Positions 5,711-7,976 of a stretch of 7,976 nucleotides of DNA are shown here, in pieces. The stretch spans positions 2,443 to 10,418 of the forward strand of contig JAHFGR010000029.1 in assembly GCA_023247345.1 (NCBI GenBank), in the 5' to 3' direction. The position numbers were made by a program, and so were the translations under genes. The notes under the pieces were generated by a model. That model saw only the letters and a list, made by a program, of their open reading frames with translations, searched no databases and was not told the origin of the DNA. The DNA is from Microcaldota archaeon. Lineage in GTDB: Archaea > Micrarchaeota > Micrarchaeia > Anstonellales > Bilamarchaeaceae. Numbering within the stretch: position 1 is the first letter of the stretch; every line of letters starts with the position of its first letter.

Positions 5711-6301
5711 TTAGGCAAATACTTCTTGTTTTTCGGTTTTTCTTATCTCGAATCGCTTCATTGAGGTTATTTGTTTAAGACGATTGAAAACCCTCGATAC
5801 TAGCTTACCATAAAGTATTTCCTGCATAAGTTCATCGTAGGTAAATGTAGAACCGGATTTTTTTATCTCCTCTACGATAGTGTTCCTAAGATTGCGCTTT
5901 GTTGTCTCGCTGATTTTTCCTGATGCAACGCCCACAACCTTAATGCGAATGTCCAAGTTATCCTTAGTCTTTACATCTACAACCATATGAATAATAGTTT
6001 TTCCTCTTCTAGCGAATGTTTTTATGTAAGAAGGCGAAACTTCATGCCCTATTAAAGTTGTTTGGGCGTTATTGCCAGCCGCATTAGTTATTCTGAATTT
6101 AAGAAACGTAAACATAGATGTTTGTGAGCTAGTTGACATGAGCTCCATTAGGCTAATTTTTACAATTCGATTTACGAGAGCCGAATCCTCGGCTGCTACT
6201 ATCTCGCATATTTCTTTATTATCAAACATTGGCGGCGCCAAAACATTATACCACTTTTTTAGCTTCCATTTATCTAATACTTTAGTTTTTTTAACTGCCA
6301 C
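5711..6301 (-). CDS. rps3ae: 30S ribosomal protein eS1 (S3Ae)
   Basis: Archaeal/eukaryotic small-subunit protein eS1, located near the mRNA exit on the platform. The 196 residues are near the short end for archaea. Typical features: the opening AVKKTKVLDKWKLKKWYNVLAPPMF; the IGHEVSPSYIKTFARRGKT stretch in the middle, whose RRGKT-type segment is strongly conserved; and the ending PYGK-like ILYGKLVSRVFNRLKQI followed by K-R-F-E-I-R-K-T-E. The start is GTG at 6301, chosen because GAGG lies eight bases before it and the N-terminus matches the family. The ATG 14 bases upstream of it is out of frame. It follows uS15 by 78 bp on the same strand; the spacer carries an 11-bp tandem repeat. Confidence 0.96.
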   Translation of the reverse strand: MAVKKTKVLDKWKLKKWYNVLAPPMFDNKEICEIVAAEDSALVNRIVKISLMELMSTSSQTSMFTFLKFRITNAAGNNAQTTLIGHEVSPSYIKTFARRGKTIIHMVVDVKTKDNLDIRIKVVGVASGKISETTKRNLRNTIVEEIKKSGSTFTYDELMQEILYGKLVSRVFNRLKQITSMKRFEIRKTEKQEVFA

Positions 6302-6309
6302 GATATCTG

Positions 6310-6313
6310 CCTC
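6310..6313 (-). promoter_or_regulatory. Shine-Dalgarno site of rps3ae (GAGG-N8-GTG)
   Basis: GAGG on the minus strand lies eight bases before the GTG start and immediately follows the A-rich 11-bp repeats, so the repeats form an unstructured leader right up to the ribosome-binding site. Confidence 0.5.
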
Positions 6314-6314
6314 A

Positions 6315-6358
6315 TTTTTATTCGATTTTTATTTGGTTTTTATTCAGTTTGTATTCAG
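6315..6358. repeat. Four imperfect 11-bp tandem repeats
   Basis: On the plus strand the units are TTTTTATTCGA, TTTTTATTTGG, TTTTTATTCAG and TTTGTATTCAG, back to back, filling most of the uS15-eS1 spacer. Read as mRNA they give A-rich units such as CTGAATAAAAA. The A-tracts recur at about one helical turn. No tandem series of this kind appears in the other spacers. Confidence 0.85.
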
Positions 6359-6379
6359 TTGTGTTAAATTTACTCGGCG

Positions 6380-6835
6380 TTATTTAACTAGTAGTGCTGC
6401 CTTTTCTGGATTATATCTCCAATCTGATGACAACCTGCCTGAATTAGTATAATACTTTACTAATCTGTGAATCTTTGATTCTATGTGTAATAGTTTGACT
6501 TTATTATGCACGTCTTTCTTAGAAATTTTTAGATGGTTTCTAACTCGAACTGCTTTTTTTATTAAATTTAGAAGGTCATCTGGATATTCTGGTAATGCTT
6601 CCTTTTTCTTTAAAAATAAAGATAAGCTAGTTCCAAGAACAGACTTAACAGAAGGAATAGCATGCTTATCTCGAAGAATCAATCCAATTTTAGCCTCTGG
6701 CACACCCTCTTTGACCATCTTCAATATTAACTCTTCGATTTGTTCTTTTGGCATTTGAACATGCTTAGCACTAACACTAGATCTTGACCTTCTTGAACTT
6801 GACTTCCCTTTTTTACGTGAATGTAACTTAGCCAA
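6380..6835 (-). CDS. rps15: 30S ribosomal protein uS15
   Basis: Archaeal uS15, which binds 16S rRNA in the central domain. The 151 residues match the archaeal/eukaryotic form, which has an N-terminal extension compared with bacterial S15. It has the typical MAKLHSRKKGKSSSRRS opening, the LILKMVKEGVPEAKIGLILRD segment, DVHNKVKLLHIESKIHRLVKYY, and the end GRLSSDWRYNPEKAALLV. The start is TTG at 6835, supported by GGTG exactly five bases upstream and by the family N-terminus; a nearby ATG is out of frame. It is the first ribosomal gene of the uS15-eS1 pair. A TATA box at 6877-6885 gives a leader of roughly 20 bases that carries the ribosome-binding site. Confidence 0.97.
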   Translation of the reverse strand: MAKLHSRKKGKSSSRRSRSSVSAKHVQMPKEQIEELILKMVKEGVPEAKIGLILRDKHAIPSVKSVLGTSLSLFLKKKEALPEYPDDLLNLIKKAVRVRNHLKISKKDVHNKVKLLHIESKIHRLVKYYTNSGRLSSDWRYNPEKAALLVK

Positions 6836-6840
6836 TATAT

Positions 6841-6844
6841 CACC
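6841..6844 (-). promoter_or_regulatory. Shine-Dalgarno site fixing the uS15 TTG start
   Basis: Minus-strand GGTG, extended to GGTGAT, lies five bases before TTG (6835-6833). Spacing is identical to that of the cupin and rtcA. Confidence 0.6.
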
Positions 6845-6876
6845 ATAATTAAACAGTTAATAAATTATTAAGAAGA

Positions 6877-6897
6877 ATATAAACTATGTGATAGTTT
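6877..6897 (-). promoter_or_regulatory. TATA box of the uS15 operon overlapped by a 7-bp-arm palindrome
   Basis: Minus-strand AGTTTATATT at 6876-6885 is a good TATA element about 45 bp before the TTG. AAACTAT-GTG-ATAGTTT (6881-6897) is a perfect inverted repeat whose one arm enters the TATA box and whose other covers the BRE side. This is the usual place for an archaeal repressor site. It could also form a small hairpin at the 3' end of the upstream diphosphatase mRNA. Confidence 0.5.
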
Positions 6898-6902
6898 GCT
6901 TT

Positions 6903-7469
6903 TTAATACTTTCTGATGAGAAAATCGGCTAGTTTCAAGACCGCTTGGTGCCTGTGCGACAGCTTATTTTTAGTCTTTGTATCCTCTGCAAATGTTTTTT
7001 TATAATCTGCCGGAATAAAGATCGGATCAAAACCAAAACCACTTTTGCCGCGTTGCTTGTTTGCAATTGCACCAGAGCATTCCCCGAAAAATGTTTTTAT
7101 ATCTTTTCCATCAGAAAACGCAATACACGTCTTAAAACTTGCAGCCCTATTTTGCTCGCTGCGCATTAATTTCAATATGCCCTTGCTACCAATTTTATTT
7201 ATAACCCATGCAGAAAAGGTTCCTGGAAACCCATTAAGCGCACTGATAAAAAGTCCAGTATCTTCGACGAATACTGGTTTTTTCAATTTGACGTATGCAG
7301 CATTTACCGCCTCGAACGCGATCTCTTCTAAGCTATCAGAACGAATCTCGTTATGTTTAAACATAAGATGCTCGATTTTGATTCGACTGGCAGATAAAAC
7401 CCCCCTTACCTCATTAAACTTGTGCTCATTGCTGGTCGCAAAATAAATTGATAGGTCAGACACGGACAT
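6903..7469 (-). CDS. XTP/dITP diphosphatase (Ham1/RdgB family)
   Basis: Hydrolyses non-canonical purine triphosphates (XTP, ITP, dITP) to monophosphates and pyrophosphate, keeping them out of nucleic acids. With the ATG at 7469 the protein has 188 residues, the family's normal size. Signatures: FATSNEHKFNE at 10-20 (substrate and phosphate contacts); FVEDTGLFISALNGFPGTFS at 67-86 with the catalytic E69-D70; GFGFDPIFIP at 144-153; FAED at 160-163; and K-N-K-L-S-H-R-H-Q-A at 167-176. The frame extends upstream to a TTG at 7541, which would add a hydrophobic leader. I reject that start because it overlaps the divergent gene, and the TATA-like TTTATTTA at 7491-7498 is placed about 25 bp before the ATG, predicting a leaderless mRNA. 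It is followed 67 bp later by uS15, which has its own promoter. Confidence 0.95.
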   Translation of the reverse strand: MSVSDLSIYFATSNEHKFNEVRGVLSASRIKIEHLMFKHNEIRSDSLEEIAFEAVNAAYVKLKKPVFVEDTGLFISALNGFPGTFSAWVINKIGSKGILKLMRSEQNRAASFKTCIAFSDGKDIKTFFGECSGAIANKQRGKSGFGFDPIFIPADYKKTFAEDTKTKNKLSHRHQAVLKLADFLIRKY

Positions 7470-7503
7470 AGGTTTTAAATCGTAGACTAATAAATAAAAA
7501 CTT
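7470..7503. promoter_or_regulatory. Interleaved divergent promoters
   Basis: Only 34 bp separate the two divergent start codons. Plus-strand TTTTAAAT (7473-7480) lies about 27 bp before the ATG at 7504. Minus-strand TTTATTTA (RC of 7491-7498) lies about 25 bp before the ATG at 7469. Each TATA box therefore sits just inside the other promoter's start region, and both mRNAs would be leaderless. Confidence 0.5.
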
Positions 7504-7976
7504 ATGGTAGCGAAAAGCAACAAAAATAACAAAGATGGCAAAAAAGCAATATGCTTAAACTCGGATATAAAAAATGAAACTATAAAAAATGAAGGTATTG
7601 GCGACTTAAAGCAAGAAATACTTAGAGAAACTCCTGAAATAAAACCTCCGGAAAAGCCCGAATTAGGAAAAAAAGAAGACGAAGTGATGAATAAAACAAT
7701 AAAAGAACTAGAACAGGCATTTTTCGCATTAAAATTTTATCCTGTCGCAGTTAAGGAAAGCGGAAAGGACGAGGCAATAGAGAAAATAAAGGACAAATAT
7801 GTTAAGGGAGATGACACGGTCAAGCAACTTATTTTATATATGGTTCACGAGGCATTAGCACAAAGTTCAGAATTAAAAACGATGTACAATTTTGATTTTT
7901 TCAGGAGAAAATTTCCCAATGCCGAACCAGCGCAAGTAAGAATAAATGTTTATCGTTCAATGTTTAATTATAATTT
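7504..7976 (+). CDS. Unrecognised, charged helical protein (3' truncated)
   Basis: An open frame from the ATG at 7504 to the window edge, 157 codons without a stop. I do not recognise the family. Residues 1 to about 62 are Lys/Glu/Asn-rich and probably disordered (MVAKSNKNNKDGKK; later PEIKPPEKPELGKKEDE). From about 63 a folded, mainly helical region begins: MNKTIKELEQAFFALKFYPV, then KDKYVKGDDTVKQLILYMVHEALAQ, then MYNFDFFRRKFPNAEPAQVR and INVYRSMFNYNF at the edge. There is no signal peptide or membrane helix in the visible part. The long, well-conserved-looking second half with regular helices and a TATA box 27 bp before the ATG supports a real gene. It is divergent from the XTP diphosphatase. 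A helical-repeat or adaptor protein is possible, but that is only a guess from composition. Confidence 0.75.
   Translation, partial: MVAKSNKNNKDGKKAICLNSDIKNETIKNEGIGDLKQEILRETPEIKPPEKPELGKKEDEVMNKTIKELEQAFFALKFYPVAVKESGKDEAIEKIKDKYVKGDDTVKQLILYMVHEALAQSSELKTMYNFDFFRRKFPNAEPAQVRINVYRSMFNYN

Noticed and set aside
6315..6358. CRISPR array
   Set aside because: Units are 11 bp, directly adjacent and without spacers, and no cas gene is nearby.
7470..7541. Upstream TTG extension of the XTP diphosphatase, giving a hydrophobic signal-like leader
   Set aside because: The enzyme is cytosolic, the family starts near the ATG at 7469, the extension overlaps the divergent gene at 7504, and the TATA spacing fits 7469.

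Overview
The window looks like AT-rich archaeal chromosome. The evidence is the archaeal/eukaryotic ribosomal protein eS1 (S3Ae), the archaeal form of uS15, a homomeric NAC with a C-terminal UBA domain, a RecJ/GAN-type DHH nuclease, and TATA-box promoters placed about 25 bp before start codons. The compact layout would suit a small-genome (DPANN-like) lineage, but nothing here fixes the phylum.

Layout. Positions 1-1225 (+): the 3' part of a DHH/DHHA1 phosphoesterase, cut by the window's left edge. Positions 1321-2556 (+): an unrecognised 411-residue protein whose middle 230 residues are about one-fifth histidine and carry a duplicated, almost invariant 32-residue block. Positions 2557-2811: a gene-free stretch with its own TATA box, a GC-rich hairpin plus U-run (a candidate small RNA), and a second perfect inverted repeat. 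Positions 2812-4644 (+): a tight three-gene run of YbaK-type aminoacyl-tRNA deacylase, small cupin and RNA 3'-phosphate cyclase (RtcA). After a convergent junction, the minus strand reads, in transcription order, XTP/dITP diphosphatase (7469-6903), uS15 (6835-6380), eS1 (6301-5711), NAC (5668-5336) and a single-pass membrane-anchored protein (5278-4688). At the right edge a divergent, unrecognised gene starts at 7504 and runs off the window.

How the genes work together. The minus-strand group is a translation and nucleotide-hygiene block: two small-subunit ribosomal proteins, the ribosome-associated NAC, and a house-cleaning pyrophosphatase. The plus-strand trio combines tRNA proofreading and RNA end repair with a cupin of unknown role. 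From memory, many archaea keep the DHH nuclease gene beside rps15 and rps3ae. Here it lies about 4.5 kb away on the other strand, so the neighbourhood appears rearranged, with the His-rich gene and its flanking RNA-like region next to it.

Two initiation modes are visible. Genes behind their own TATA box (1321, 2812, 7469, 7504) begin about 25 bp downstream of it and are probably leaderless. Three other genes (the cupin, rtcA, and uS15 at the head of its operon) share GGTG-N5-start, two of them with TTG starts, and eS1 has GAGG-N8-GTG. The item most worth pursuing is the His-rich repeat protein and the RNA-like element after it.
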